Counted from the first letter of the stretch, positions 16,157 through 24,109 are shown. The stretch: DNA of 24,109 bases from Salinisphaera sp. UBA6602 (GCA_002433465.1 DJIE01000072.1:576-24684), one strand, 5' to 3'. Translations and numbers: made by a program. The notes: generated by a model from the sequence alone, not told the origin.

Positions 16157-16621
16157 TCAGCCGCCGGCGCCCACCGTCGGCGCGATCAGACCGTTGCGGT
16201 CCAGGCCTTGGGCAAAGCGCGAAATCGCCTCGTCCAGGCAGTGTGCGCCGGTGAGCGCGAACACGACGTTCCCGTCGCGGTTTTCTATCATCGTCGCGTT
16301 GTATAGAAAGCTGGGCATACCGCCGCGACAGTTGCCGATGCGATCCTCGGAGAGTGTGAGCCGGTATCGGGCCTGCCGGGCCAGGCTGGTGTAGGCGCGG
16401 TTGCGATCGAGCGCGGACGCATCGTATGACATCAGCGCCCAGCCGCGCTCGCGCAGGCTCGCCCGCAGGCGCTCGAGAAGCAGTCCGTCGCCGGCGGGTA
16501 CCGCGACCGCCCTCGTGGAAGCGTCGTCAACCGGCGCCGGCAGCGGCGCGCTCGCACAGGCGGTCAGCATGCCGTAAAGCACGATCGCGAGGGCAGTCAG
16601 GGGCGTCTTGCGGGGCTTCAT
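16157..16621 (-). CDS. Small lipoprotein of unknown function
   Basis: A 154-residue protein that I do not recognise. The N-terminus has basic residues (MKPRK), a hydrophobic core and a lipobox LTAC with the lipidated cysteine at residue 22, so it should be anchored to a membrane from the periplasmic side; A23-S24 after the cysteine do not signal inner-membrane retention. The mature part is short and mixed alpha/beta (LLLERLRASLRERGWALMSY, then YRLTLSEDRIGNCRGGMPSF and DGNVVFALTGAHCLDEAISR). It has two further cysteines, C98 and C128, that could form a disulfide. It is convergent with the SDR gene (9-bp gap) and lies 170 bp downstream of the RND pump stop on the same strand, so it could be a distal member of that transcript or stand alone. 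Confidence 0.75.
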   Translation of the reverse strand: MKPRKTPLTALAIVLYGMLTACASAPLPAPVDDASTRAVAVPAGDGLLLERLRASLRERGWALMSYDASALDRNRAYTSLARQARYRLTLSEDRIGNCRGGMPSFLYNATMIENRDGNVVFALTGAHCLDEAISRFAQGLDRNGLIAPTVGAGG

Positions 16622-16791
16622 CGGCGGCGGTATCGGGCGGGCTCAGCGCCTCAGGATAACCCTCATCGCCACCGCGCGCAGAAGCGCATCGTATCGGCGT
16701 GGGAAAAGCGGATGCGCGGCGCTATTGCCGAACGCCACGCAGGCCGTTTGCCCGTGCCATCAACACCCTGAGACGGTCTTTTCATGCCGGC

Positions 16792-19700
16792 TCAGGCGCC
16801 TGCTTCGGGGTCGCGCCGCGACAGCAGGCCGCGCAGGTCTTCGACGATTACGTAAAAGCAGGGCACCAGTACTAGGGTGATGGCGGTCGCGAACAGAATG
16901 CCGAAGCCCAGCGAGATCGCCATCGGGATCATGAAGCGTGCCTGCAGGGACGTTTCGAAGATCATCGGTGCCAGACCACCGAAGGTGGTCAGCGTGGTCA
17001 ACAAGATCGGGCGAAAGCGGCGAACCGCGGCCAGACGCACGGCGTTGGCCGGACTTTCTCCGCTGTTGCGTAGCGTATTGGCATAGTGGATGAGCACCAG
17101 CGAATCGTTGACCACCACGCCGGCCAGCGCCAGCACGCCCATGAGGCTGACCACCGATAGGGAATAGCCCATGATTTCGTGGCCGAGAATGGCGCCCACC
17201 ACCGCGAACGGAATGGCGATCATCACGATGATGGGCTGCAGATAGCTCGCGAACGGGATCGCCAGCAGCATGTAGATGCCGGCCATCGAGAAGACGAAGC
17301 CCACGAACAGCGCATGCACCGAGTCGGCCGTGTCTTGCTGGCGGCCGGAATAGCCGTAGCTCAGACCCGGATAGTCCTGGGCGAGCTGGGGCAGGGTTTC
17401 GGCGTTGAGGGTCTGGGTGATACGGCTGGTGGCATCGAAGGGGGTGACGTTGGCGGTGACTTCGATACTGCGCCGGCCGTCGCGGCGAGTGATCTGGGTG
17501 AAGGCCCGGTCGTAGTCGATATCGGCGATCTGGGCCAGCGGCACGTAGGTATTGTCGGGCGTGCGGATCAACAGATTGCGAATCGAGGCCGCGCTGTCGC
17601 GCTCGGACTCGGGCAGGGTCACCATGATCTTGACTTCGTTACGCCCCTGAAGCTGGCGTAGCGCCTCGGCGCCATAGAAGGCAGCGCGTACCTGGGCGCC
17701 CACGTTGGCGTTGGTCAGGCCCAGGGAGCGGCCGGCATCGTTGAGGGTGAAGCTGATCTGGTTCTTGCCCTCGGCCACGCCGCTGTCGATATCGTGGGTA
17801 CCGGCGAATTCGCCCAGCCGTGTGGCCAGCGCTTCGGCCGCGCGATCCAGCGTATCGGTATCGCGATGCGACAGTTCCACGGTAATGGCCTTGCCGGCGC
17901 CGGGCCCTCCGGCATCGGACTGGAACTGGGCCGACTGCAGGCCGGCGATATCGCCGAGCTGTTCGCGCCAGGCGGTAGTGAAGGCCGAGGTGCTGATCGG
18001 GCGTATGTCCGCTGGTTGCAGGTAAACGCGCATTTCCACCACGTTTTCCTTGATGGTGGCGAACACGCCGGTGGCCAGGTCGCCGCCGCCGTTGTCGGCG
18101 ATCACCTGTTCTGCCGCCGCTTCGAGGCGGTCGCGGGTGGCCTGCACGCGATCCATGGGGCTGCCATAGGGCAGGGTCAGCGTGGCCTGGGCGCGATCGG
18201 ATTCCACCTTGGGCATGAGTGCAAAGCCCATACGTCCGGAAAACGCCCAGGCCAGCACGACCAGCAGCACGGCCACGCCCAGCGCGGAAGTGACGTAGCG
18301 ATGCACAACGAGCCGCGAGGCCAGCGGCGCGTAGTAGTCGCTCACGAAACGCGAAAAGCCGCGCGAGAACGCCTGCTGGCGGGTATGGATGGCGGCCGAC
18401 AGGCGATTGCGCCGGCCCTCGCGTTCGTGGGCCAGATGCGCGGGCATGATGAACAGTGCCTCGACCCAGGACACCAGGAACACCGTGATCACCACCAGCG
18501 GAATCACGCCGAAGAGCTTGCCGAGAAAGCCGGGCACCAGCAGCAGCGGCAGAAACGCCACCACGTTGGTGAGAATCGAGAACGAGATCGGCATGGCCAC
18601 ATCGCGCGCGCCGGCGATCGCGGCCTGCATGACGCTGGCCCCGCGTTCGCGATGTTCGTAGATGTTCTCGCCGGCCACGATGGCATCGTCCACCACGATG
18701 CCGAGCGCGATGATGAAGGCGAACATCGAGATCATGTTGATGGTCACGCCCATCAAAGGCAGGAACAAGAACGCGCCGAGAAAGGCGGTGGGAATGCCCA
18801 TGGTCACCCAGAACGCCAGACGGATCTCCAGAAACAGGCTGAGCACGCCCAGTACCAGCACCAGGCCCATGAATGCGTTCTTGAGCAGCAGTTCGAGGCG
18901 CTGCTGATAGATTTCGGAGCTGTCGCCGTTGATGGCGTAGTGCAGCGAGGGCGGCAGGTCGGTTTCCAGCTCGGCCATCACCTTGCGCGTGGCCTGCGAG
19001 ACCGAAATGGGCGTCTGCTTGGCCACGCGATAGACCGCGATCCCGATCGAGCGGGCGCCGTCGTAGGTGGCTTCGGTCTTGCTGTCTTCGAAGCCGTTGT
19101 TCACGGTGGCTACATCGCCCAGCCGTACCACCGTGCCTTCGGGCGTGGTCAGCAGCGGGATGCGTTCGAATTCGCTGGCGGAATCACGTCGGCCCTTGAG
19201 CCGCAGCAGAACCTCGCCCGAGGCGGTATCGGCACTGCCACCGGCCACGTCCACCGCCGAGGCGGCCACGGTATCGGCGACATCTCCCAGCGTGAGCCCG
19301 AAACTGCGCAGGCGCTCCTGGGAAATGGCGACACGAATCACGTAATCACGCGCGCCTTCGAGCTCCACCTGGGTGATGTCCGGCGATTGCAGCAAACGGT
19401 CGCGTACTTCTTCGGCATAGGAACGCAGCGCGTTTTCGCTGACATCGCCGTAGAGCTGAACATCGAGCACGTCGCGCTGGTGGTCCGACAGCGAGATCAC
19501 CGGTTTTTCGGCATCGTCGGGGAAGGTGGTGACCTGGCTGATCGCCTGCTGCACGTCCTGGAACACGGCCTGGCCGTCGGCCGATTCGGACAGTTCCAGT
19601 TGAACCGTGGCACCGCCTTCGGCCGCCGTGGCGGTCATTTCGTCGATGCCGGAGACGTCGCGCACCTTTTCTTCGATGGCGAGCACGATATTCTGTTCGA

Positions 19701-19893
19701 CCTGCTCGGGGGTGGCGCCCGGATACGACACCGATACCGTGACCATGTCGAGGCTGAATTCGGGGAAGACCTCCTGCTTGATGAGCGTGGTCATCAGCAG
19801 GCCGCCGGCCAGCAGCACGAGCATCAGCAGATTCGGCGTGACCCGATTGGCGACCATCCAGGCCATCGGGCCGCGGCGCGGACTCTCGCTCAC
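16792..19893 (-). CDS. RND efflux pump, inner-membrane permease
   Basis: Proton-driven tripartite exporter subunit of 1033 residues (AcrB/HAE-1 superfamily usual ~1030-1050). It has twelve expected membrane spans in two repeats: TM1 at about 20-38 (NLLMLVLLAGGLLMTTL) followed by EVFPEFSLDMVTVSVSYPGA; the TM2-6 bundle from about 340 to 485; and the second half from about 535. The TM4 proton-relay pair D402-D403 is present (GIVVDDAIVAGENIYE). At the TM10 site of AcrB K940 the sequence is VVVNDSLVLIHYA, so the lysine is replaced by N (about residue 929) followed by D. Porter-domain sequence lies between. Substrate cannot be inferred. The ATG overlaps the adaptor stop by 4 bp. Confidence 0.95.
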   Translation of the reverse strand: MSESPRRGPMAWMVANRVTPNLLMLVLLAGGLLMTTLIKQEVFPEFSLDMVTVSVSYPGATPEQVEQNIVLAIEEKVRDVSGIDEMTATAAEGGATVQLELSESADGQAVFQDVQQAISQVTTFPDDAEKPVISLSDHQRDVLDVQLYGDVSENALRSYAEEVRDRLLQSPDITQVELEGARDYVIRVAISQERLRSFGLTLGDVADTVAASAVDVAGGSADTASGEVLLRLKGRRDSASEFERIPLLTTPEGTVVRLGDVATVNNGFEDSKTEATYDGARSIGIAVYRVAKQTPISVSQATRKVMAELETDLPPSLHYAINGDSSEIYQQRLELLLKNAFMGLVLVLGVLSLFLEIRLAFWVTMGIPTAFLGAFLFLPLMGVTINMISMFAFIIALGIVVDDAIVAGENIYEHRERGASVMQAAIAGARDVAMPISFSILTNVVAFLPLLLVPGFLGKLFGVIPLVVITVFLVSWVEALFIMPAHLAHEREGRRNRLSAAIHTRQQAFSRGFSRFVSDYYAPLASRLVVHRYVTSALGVAVLLVVLAWAFSGRMGFALMPKVESDRAQATLTLPYGSPMDRVQATRDRLEAAAEQVIADNGGGDLATGVFATIKENVVEMRVYLQPADIRPISTSAFTTAWREQLGDIAGLQSAQFQSDAGGPGAGKAITVELSHRDTDTLDRAAEALATRLGEFAGTHDIDSGVAEGKNQISFTLNDAGRSLGLTNANVGAQVRAAFYGAEALRQLQGRNEVKIMVTLPESERDSAASIRNLLIRTPDNTYVPLAQIADIDYDRAFTQITRRDGRRSIEVTANVTPFDATSRITQTLNAETLPQLAQDYPGLSYGYSGRQQDTADSVHALFVGFVFSMAGIYMLLAIPFASYLQPIIVMIAIPFAVVGAILGHEIMGYSLSVVSLMGVLALAGVVVNDSLVLIHYANTLRNSGESPANAVRLAAVRRFRPILLTTLTTFGGLAPMIFETSLQARFMIPMAISLGFGILFATAITLVLVPCFYVIVEDLRGLLSRRDPEAGA

Positions 19894-21269
19894 GAGTTCG
19901 GCTCCGTCGTTGCCGCGGCCACTTGCCGTGTGTCGGGTCGCGCGCTAGCCGGGCTGGACGTAATCTCCTCCGGTGGGCCGCTCAGGCGCAGTCCCTGCGG
20001 CCGCTGCTTGCCGGTCATGGCCGCGGCTTCGGCTTCGTCGTCGCCCGGGTCGCCTGCGTCATCCGGGTTGGCGGGTGTTGTCGCCGTACTCGAGTCGACC
20101 CGGATGGGCATACCCTGGATGGGCGCGGTCAGTTCGCTGGTGATCACGGCATCGCCCGGTTCTAGCCCGGCCGAGACAACCGTCTGATTGGCGTCGCGAT
20201 AGAGGATGTCGACGCTGCGGATATCCAGGCGGTTGTCGTTGCTCATCACCCAGACGTTGTTGTTCTCGTGCACGAACGCCGAGTCGATGAGCACGCTGTC
20301 GGCCGGCAGCCGCGCTTCCAGCGCGGCCCGCACATAGGCGCCGATCAGCAGCCGCGTGTCGGCAGGCGTGTTGTCGCCCAGCGGGTCGGGCACCTGCAGC
20401 AGCACCCGCGCCATGCGCCCCGAGGTTTCCAATGCCGGCTGGATACGCAGCACTTCGGCGGGCAGGAAGGCGTCCGCGCCCCAGCCGTCGGGATAAAAGA
20501 TCTGCGCCGAGGTACCCGCACGCTCGGCGTCGGCGGCATGAATGAAGCGCAGCTGATCGACCGGCACCGATACATCGACCCAGTAGGTATCGGTCGCGGC
20601 CAGGGTGGCGATGCTGTCGCTGGTGGTCACCACATCACCGATCGAGGCGCTGCGTTCGGTGACGATGCCGGCAAAGGGCGCCCGCACCTTTGTACGGTCC
20701 AGATCGAGCTGGGCCTGTTCGACCGCCGTACGGGCGGCTTCGACGTCGGCCTGGGCCTGTTCGAGCTGGGGCCCGCGCAGGGCCAGGTCGCGCTCGTCGG
20801 CGCTGACGTCGCTGCCCACCAGGGCCAGCTCGCGCTTGGCCACGGCCTGCTGGCCCTGTTCCACGCGCAGCGCGGCCTTTGCATTGGCCAGATCGGTGCG
20901 CGCGCTATTGAGCGCGAGCTGGTAATCGGCCTCGTCGATACGAGCCAGCACCTCGGATTTATTAAAGCGTGTGCCCGGCGCGAGCTTGTCGGTCAGTGCG
21001 ACGATCTGGCCCGACACCCGCGGACGCAGGGTGGTTGAATCGGCCGCCTGCACGGTGCCGTTGGCCGAGAAATCCAGGGTCGTCGGCGCGGCTTCGGCCG
21101 GCGTGACCGTAACCAGCCGGGCCTGGCGCTCGCGCGGCGTGGCCTTGGGCGCGCTCGGCGTGCTGGTGAGCACGATGAAGGCGATGACGACGCCTGCCAC
21201 CAGCACCAGAACGGGCAGGGCAATCCATAGCAGTCGCGGCAACGTGCGCCGGGGTGGTTCGCTGTTCAT
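19890..21269 (-). CDS. RND efflux periplasmic adaptor (membrane fusion protein)
   Basis: Links the RND pump to the outer-membrane channel. The 459 residues hold one N-terminal membrane anchor (about 12-34; no lipobox), beta-barrel/lipoyl halves at about 80-113 (LRPRVSGQIVALTDKLAPGT) and 190-225 (DRTKVRAPFAGIVTERSASI), a coiled-coil hairpin between them (116-190, NSARTDLANAKAAL...), then beta-barrel and membrane-proximal domains to about 390. Residues 394-459 form an Asp/Glu/Pro/Ala/Thr-rich, probably unstructured tail that most adaptors lack. The gene overlaps its neighbours by 4 bp at both ends, so the three subunits are translated from one message. Confidence 0.93.
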   Translation of the reverse strand: MNSEPPRRTLPRLLWIALPVLVLVAGVVIAFIVLTSTPSAPKATPRERQARLVTVTPAEAAPTTLDFSANGTVQAADSTTLRPRVSGQIVALTDKLAPGTRFNKSEVLARIDEADYQLALNSARTDLANAKAALRVEQGQQAVAKRELALVGSDVSADERDLALRGPQLEQAQADVEAARTAVEQAQLDLDRTKVRAPFAGIVTERSASIGDVVTTSDSIATLAATDTYWVDVSVPVDQLRFIHAADAERAGTSAQIFYPDGWGADAFLPAEVLRIQPALETSGRMARVLLQVPDPLGDNTPADTRLLIGAYVRAALEARLPADSVLIDSAFVHENNNVWVMSNDNRLDIRSVDILYRDANQTVVSAGLEPGDAVITSELTAPIQGMPIRVDSSTATTPANPDDAGDPGDDEAEAAAMTGKQRPQGLRLSGPPEEITSSPASARPDTRQVAAATTEPNS

Positions 21270-22738
21270 GGGCGGTCTTCGGTTTGCGCGGCGTCCAGCG
21301 GGATGCGGGGATTATCGATGCCGGCGTCGGGCAGGCTGTCGATATCGCCGGCGAGCGCGCGATAGAGGTTGATACGGTAGTCGATCAGCTGGCGGCGAGC
21401 GGCCAGATAGTCCACCTGCAGGTTCTGGCGGGTGAGCAGGGCATCGAGCACGTCGAGGTAGTCGGTGGCGCCGCGCAGGTAACGCAGGCGCAGATTGGCC
21501 ACGCTCTCGCGCGACAGGCGCAGCTGTTCGTCGAGGCGCTGCAGATAGCGCTTCTGGCGGTACTCGTTGGTCAGCGCATCCTCGGTTTCCTGCAACGCTT
21601 CGAGCATGCTCTGCTGGTAGTCGGCGACTTCTTCGGCGACCACGGCCCGGCTGCGATCGACCTCGGCCGCGCGCGAGCCGGCATCGAATATCGGCTGGGT
21701 GAGATTGGCCGCCAGCTGGGTAATCCAGTTGGAAAACAGATCGCCGGAATCGTTGGTCGCCGATACGCTCGCCGACAGCGACAGCTGTGGATAGCGATTG
21801 GCCACGGCCACCGCGACCCGCCGATCGGCCGCGGCCAGCGAATAGAATTGCTGGCGCACATCCGGCCGGCGCATGAGCGCGGCGGCGGGCACGCCGGTGT
21901 CCGGCAGGGCGGGCAGTTCGATGAGATCGCCTTCGGGTATGTCCAGGTCTTTAGGCGCGACGCCCACCAGCGTGGCCAGGGCGTGTTCGAGTACCGCTTC
22001 GCTAGCCTGGGCCTGCTCGAGCTGGCCGCGTACCGACTCCACCGCCTGGCGCTGGCGCAGTACGTCGGCGGCCTGGCTCTGGCCGTACTTGAAGGCATAG
22101 GTGGTCAGGTCGAGCACGTCGCGATTGGTCTGAATCTGGCTTTCCAGCAGCGCGATACGTGCGCGCAGTTCCTGCAGCTGATACCAGTTGCTGGCCAGAT
22201 CGGCGGTGAGCGTAATGGCAGCCGCCTGGTAGTCGGCCGCGGTCGCGCGGGCATCGAACAGGGCCGCGCTGCGCGCATTGCGCAGCCGCCCCCACAGATC
22301 GAGTTCATAGGCCGCCGAAAATTGCAGGGTGCGCGTTTCGCTCCAGTTCGAGCCGCTCTGGTCAAGCACGATGCCGTTGCTGCCGGCAGTGCTGCCGCTC
22401 ACGCTCGCGCCGTTGTTCGACCGCCGCGTGCCGCTTTGTTCGAAGCTCGCATCCACGCTCGGGAACAGGTCGGCATTGGCGCTGGCGAGCGTGGCCCGGG
22501 CCTGTTCGACACGGGCATAGGTCGAGGCCAGGCTGAAGTTGTTGCCCAGCGCGCGTTCGACCAGCGTATTCAGCCCCGGATCGTGGAAGGCGGTCCACCA
22601 GCGGCTATCCGTGGCTGCTTCGCCGCTGGCGCCAAACCGGGCCGGCATCTCGAATGCGGGTTCGGCCAGTTCGTCGAGCGGCGTCGTCGCACAGCCGGCG
22701 AACGCCAGGCACAGGCAGGCAAGAGCGGCAAAACGCAT
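21266..22738 (-). CDS. Outer-membrane efflux lipoprotein (TolC/NodT family)
   Basis: Outer-membrane channel of the tripartite pump and first gene of the efflux operon. From ATG 22738 it has 490 residues: a short signal MRFAALACLCLAFAGC with the lipidated cysteine at 16, then two repeated OEP domains. Family features include SRWWTAFHDPGLNTLVERAL, NFSLASTYARVEQARATLAS, AAYELDLWGRLRNARSAALF, QAADVLRQRQAVESVRGQLE, RRPDVRQQFYSLAAADRRVA and RYLRGATDYLDVLDALLTRQ. An upstream in-frame GTG at 22756 is possible. A TAGAAT box on the minus strand (22772-22777), if used, would leave only about 10 bases before the GTG, which favours the ATG. No local repressor gene is seen next to the operon. Confidence 0.92.
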   Translation of the reverse strand: MRFAALACLCLAFAGCATTPLDELAEPAFEMPARFGASGEAATDSRWWTAFHDPGLNTLVERALGNNFSLASTYARVEQARATLASANADLFPSVDASFEQSGTRRSNNGASVSGSTAGSNGIVLDQSGSNWSETRTLQFSAAYELDLWGRLRNARSAALFDARATAADYQAAAITLTADLASNWYQLQELRARIALLESQIQTNRDVLDLTTYAFKYGQSQAADVLRQRQAVESVRGQLEQAQASEAVLEHALATLVGVAPKDLDIPEGDLIELPALPDTGVPAAALMRRPDVRQQFYSLAAADRRVAVAVANRYPQLSLSASVSATNDSGDLFSNWITQLAANLTQPIFDAGSRAAEVDRSRAVVAEEVADYQQSMLEALQETEDALTNEYRQKRYLQRLDEQLRLSRESVANLRLRYLRGATDYLDVLDALLTRQNLQVDYLAARRQLIDYRINLYRALAGDIDSLPDAGIDNPRIPLDAAQTEDRP

Positions 22739-22786
22739 GGGCGGCGACAGGGTCACGGGAATCGGCGACTCATTCTAACGGCTGTG

Positions 22787-22816
22787 AAAAGCCCGCCGGC
22801 ACGAACGCCGACGGGC
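22787..22816 (-). terminator. Intrinsic terminator of the EF-hand gene
   Basis: On the minus strand, GCCCGTCGGC, a 6-base loop and GCCGGCGGGC form a 10-bp stem with one weak pair, followed by TTTTC. It lies about 53 bases after the EF-hand stop codon and before the efflux operon, so the two units are probably transcribed separately. A further 8-bp hairpin (22823-22830 with 22851-22858) sits between it and the stop codon. Confidence 0.8.
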
Positions 22817-22868
22817 AGACGAGACGGCCCGGGCTCGCCGGGCGGGCAGCGGGCCGTCGTTTCGGACG

Positions 22869-23390
22869 TTACGGCGAACGCTTGTCGTGTTCCTGTGCCA
22901 TACGGTCGTGGTGGCGCTGCATGGCCTGCTTGAACTCTTCCCGTGACACGAGGCCGTCGCCGTCGCTGTCCATTTTCTTGAACATATCGTCGCGCTTGCC
23001 GTGGTTGTTCGGCTTATCGGCGCCGTTTTCGGCGTGCTTCGACTTGTCGCCGCCGTGCTTGCCGTGCTGCGGCGGGCGGGCTTCGCTTGCGTCCAGGCTG
23101 CCGTCGCCGTTGGCATCCAGGCGCTCGAACATGCGCTCGGCGCGCTGCTGGGCCTGGGCCATGAACTCGTCCTTGTCGATCTGGCCATCGCCGTTGGTAT
23201 CGGCAGTATCGAAGCGCAGTTTGGCCATGGCTTGGCGCATGTTCGACAGTTCCTGCTGGCTCAGACTGCTGTTGCCATCGGCATCGAGCGCGTCGAACAG
23301 CTTGTCGGAATCGTGCATGGGCTTGGCATGGGCGCTGGCGATGCCGACCAGGCCGGCGGTGAGGGCGGTCATGAGAATACGGTGTTTCAT
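22869..23390 (-). CDS. Secreted four-EF-hand calcium-binding protein
   Basis: A 173-residue exported protein, presumably binding Ca2+ in the periplasm or outside the cell; its specific role is unknown. The signal peptide is MKHRILMTALTAGLVGIASA with likely cleavage after AHA (residue 22). Four canonical 12-residue EF loops are present: 36-47 (DADGNSSLSQQE), 64-75 (DTNGDGQIDKDE), 92-103 (DANGDGSLDASE) and 141-152 (DSDGDGLVSREE); all keep Asp at position 1 and Glu at 12. A His/Lys/Gly-rich linker (104-132) separates the third and fourth loops and could bind another metal. The start is clear: AGGAG lies 6 bases before ATG 23390. It is divergent from an OmpR-type regulator gene and has its own terminator. 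Confidence 0.9.
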   Translation of the reverse strand: MKHRILMTALTAGLVGIASAHAKPMHDSDKLFDALDADGNSSLSQQELSNMRQAMAKLRFDTADTNGDGQIDKDEFMAQAQQRAERMFERLDANGDGSLDASEARPPQHGKHGGDKSKHAENGADKPNNHGKRDDMFKKMDSDGDGLVSREEFKQAMQRHHDRMAQEHDKRSP

Positions 23391-23458
23391 GGATGTCTCC
23401 TTTGGGGGGCGATACGGGCCGTGCTGGCCCTGTCTCGAACGCCATTAACGCGCACAAA

Positions 23459-23507
23459 TGTCGTGCAAATCTGTCGGCAGGCGATGAATTTGTCGCAAAG
23501 TGTGTCG
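23459..23507. promoter_or_regulatory. Four TGTCG direct repeats, candidate operator
   Basis: TGTCG occurs at 23459, 23472, 23491 and 23503. The first and third are followed by CAAA, so the pattern TGTCG-(TG)-CAAA-N2-3-TGTCG appears twice. The array lies in the 211-bp gap between the EF-hand gene and the response regulator. OmpR-family regulators often bind such short direct repeats, so autoregulation is plausible but unproven. Confidence 0.4.
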
Positions 23508-23567
23508 AGGCCCCGGCCCTGGCAGAGCTCGATACAACGGCCGCGTAAAAACGCCCGGATGGCGGGT

Positions 23568-23573
23568 TATATT
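23568..23573 (+). promoter_or_regulatory. Candidate -10 box for the response regulator gene
   Basis: TATATT on the plus strand, about 28 bases before ATG 23602. The -35 position at 17 bp spacing has no match to consensus, as would be expected of an activator-dependent promoter, but the evidence is thin. Confidence 0.25.
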
Positions 23574-23601
23574 GGCCCGGCCATTCGTTCACGAGCCCGT
23601 C

Positions 23602-24109
23602 ATGGCCGAGCCGCAGCCGCATATTCTCGTTGTCGACGATCATCGCGATATTCGCGATTCGCTGACCCGCTATCTGCGCGATCACGGCTTTCGCATATCC
23701 GCGGCGGCCGATGCGGCCGCGGCGCGGCGGTTGGTGCGCGAATCGGCCTTCGATCTGGTCGTGCTGGATATCATGATGCCCGGCGAGGACGGCCTGAGCC
23801 TGTGTCGCTGGCTGGGCGAAACCCACGACATTCCCATCGTGCTGCTGACTGCCGTGGCCGACGAAACGGATCGCATCATCGGCCTGGAAATGGGCGCGGA
23901 CGACTATGTCACCAAGCCGTTCTCGCCGCGGGAGCTGCTCGCGCGCATTCGCGCGGTGCTGCGGCGGGCCACGGCGCTGCCGGCCCAGCGCAACCAGCCC
24001 GAGCGCAGCGCCGTGCGCTTCGATCGCTGGACCTTCCATACCGCGCAACAGGAGCTGGTCGACGAAGACGGCGTGGCCGTGGCCCTGTCCACCGGCGAAT
24101 ACCGCCTGC
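23602..24109 (+). CDS. OmpR/PhoB-family response regulator (cut by window edge)
   Basis: The first 169 codons of a two-component regulator; the frame is open to the last base. The receiver domain (residues 7-~120) has D12-D13, phospho-acceptor D56 in VVLDIMMPGEDG, T82 in IVLLTA and K104 in the VTKPFSPRELLARI signature of the OmpR group. From about 138 the start of a winged-helix domain is seen (VRFDRWTFHTAQQELVDEDG, then ALSTGEYRL). No strong ribosome site precedes ATG 23602. The partner kinase presumably follows outside the window. It is divergent from the EF-hand gene, which may be a target. Confidence 0.9.
   Translation, partial: MAEPQPHILVVDDHRDIRDSLTRYLRDHGFRISAAADAAAARRLVRESAFDLVVLDIMMPGEDGLSLCRWLGETHDIPIVLLTAVADETDRIIGLEMGADDYVTKPFSPRELLARIRAVLRRATALPAQRNQPERSAVRFDRWTFHTAQQELVDEDGVAVALSTGEYRL

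Noticed and set aside
17794..20187. 797-codon open frame on the plus strand
   Set aside because: Lies opposite the RND pump and adaptor. Composition is His/Gln/Arg/Gly-rich as expected of the reverse of a real gene in this base composition.
22823..22858. 8-bp hairpin as a second terminator
   Set aside because: No T run follows on either strand; the real terminator is at 22787-22816.
1..24109. CRISPR array, tRNA, riboswitch, insertion sequence or prophage genes
   Set aside because: I looked for regular spaced repeats, cloverleaf-like segments, transposase or integrase motifs and long structured leaders, and saw none beyond the two inverted-repeat blocks described.

Overview
The window is about 24.1 kb of dense, high-GC bacterial DNA (17 complete genes, plus one cut at each end), with short gaps, several 1-4 bp gene overlaps and no tRNA, rRNA, phage or insertion-sequence gene that I can see. 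The run argH - LytS-type kinase - LytTR regulator - hemC - hemD - hemX - hemY is the arrangement known from Pseudomonas (argH-algZ-algR-hemCD-hemX-hemY). It places the window on the chromosome of a gammaproteobacterium. The high GC, the Ala/Asp-rich proteins and the non-Pseudomonas flanks suggest a less studied, perhaps halophilic lineage (a Salinisphaera-like organism is my guess, not shown by the sequence).

Layout. 1-189 (-): 5' end of speE, spermidine synthase. 267-2132 (+): speA, biosynthetic arginine decarboxylase, divergent from speE, so both start from one 77-bp polyamine control region. 2130-2382: non-coding block bounded by a 21-bp inverted repeat. 2391-5606 (-): large DUF748/AsmA-like envelope protein with seven regular ~42-residue W-x-G repeats. 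5678-6544 (+): beta-hydroxyacid dehydrogenase. 6561-6798: second inverted-repeat block, two hairpins and a good terminator. 6827-7339 (-): DUF1269-like stress/membrane protein. 7387-8799 (-): argH. 8963-10758 (+): AlgZ/AlgR-like two-component pair. 10813-15281 (+): hemC-hemD-hemX-hemY, the middle of haem synthesis (porphobilinogen to uroporphyrinogen III) with its two membrane accessory proteins. 15284-16147 (+): atypical SDR/YeeZ-like protein starting with TTG right behind hemY. 16157-16621 (-): small unknown lipoprotein. 16792-22738 (-): tripartite RND efflux operon (outer-membrane factor, adaptor, pump, transcribed in that order with 4-bp overlaps). 22869-23390 (-): secreted four-EF-hand protein with its own terminator. 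23602-24109 (+): 5' part of an OmpR-type response regulator, divergent from the EF-hand gene.

How they work together. SpeA makes agmatine from arginine, and SpeE makes spermidine from putrescine. ArgH closes arginine synthesis, though it lies 5 kb away and need not be co-regulated. The sensor/regulator pair reads directly into the hem genes. The efflux operon, EF-hand protein and response regulator form a possible envelope-stress or divalent-cation module, but that link rests on adjacency only.

Most of the window is housekeeping. I see no convincing new defence system or mobile system. The parts least explained by known families are the two inverted-repeat blocks in convergent gaps, the W-x-G repeat array, the repeated TGTCG motif before the last gene, and the small lipoprotein.
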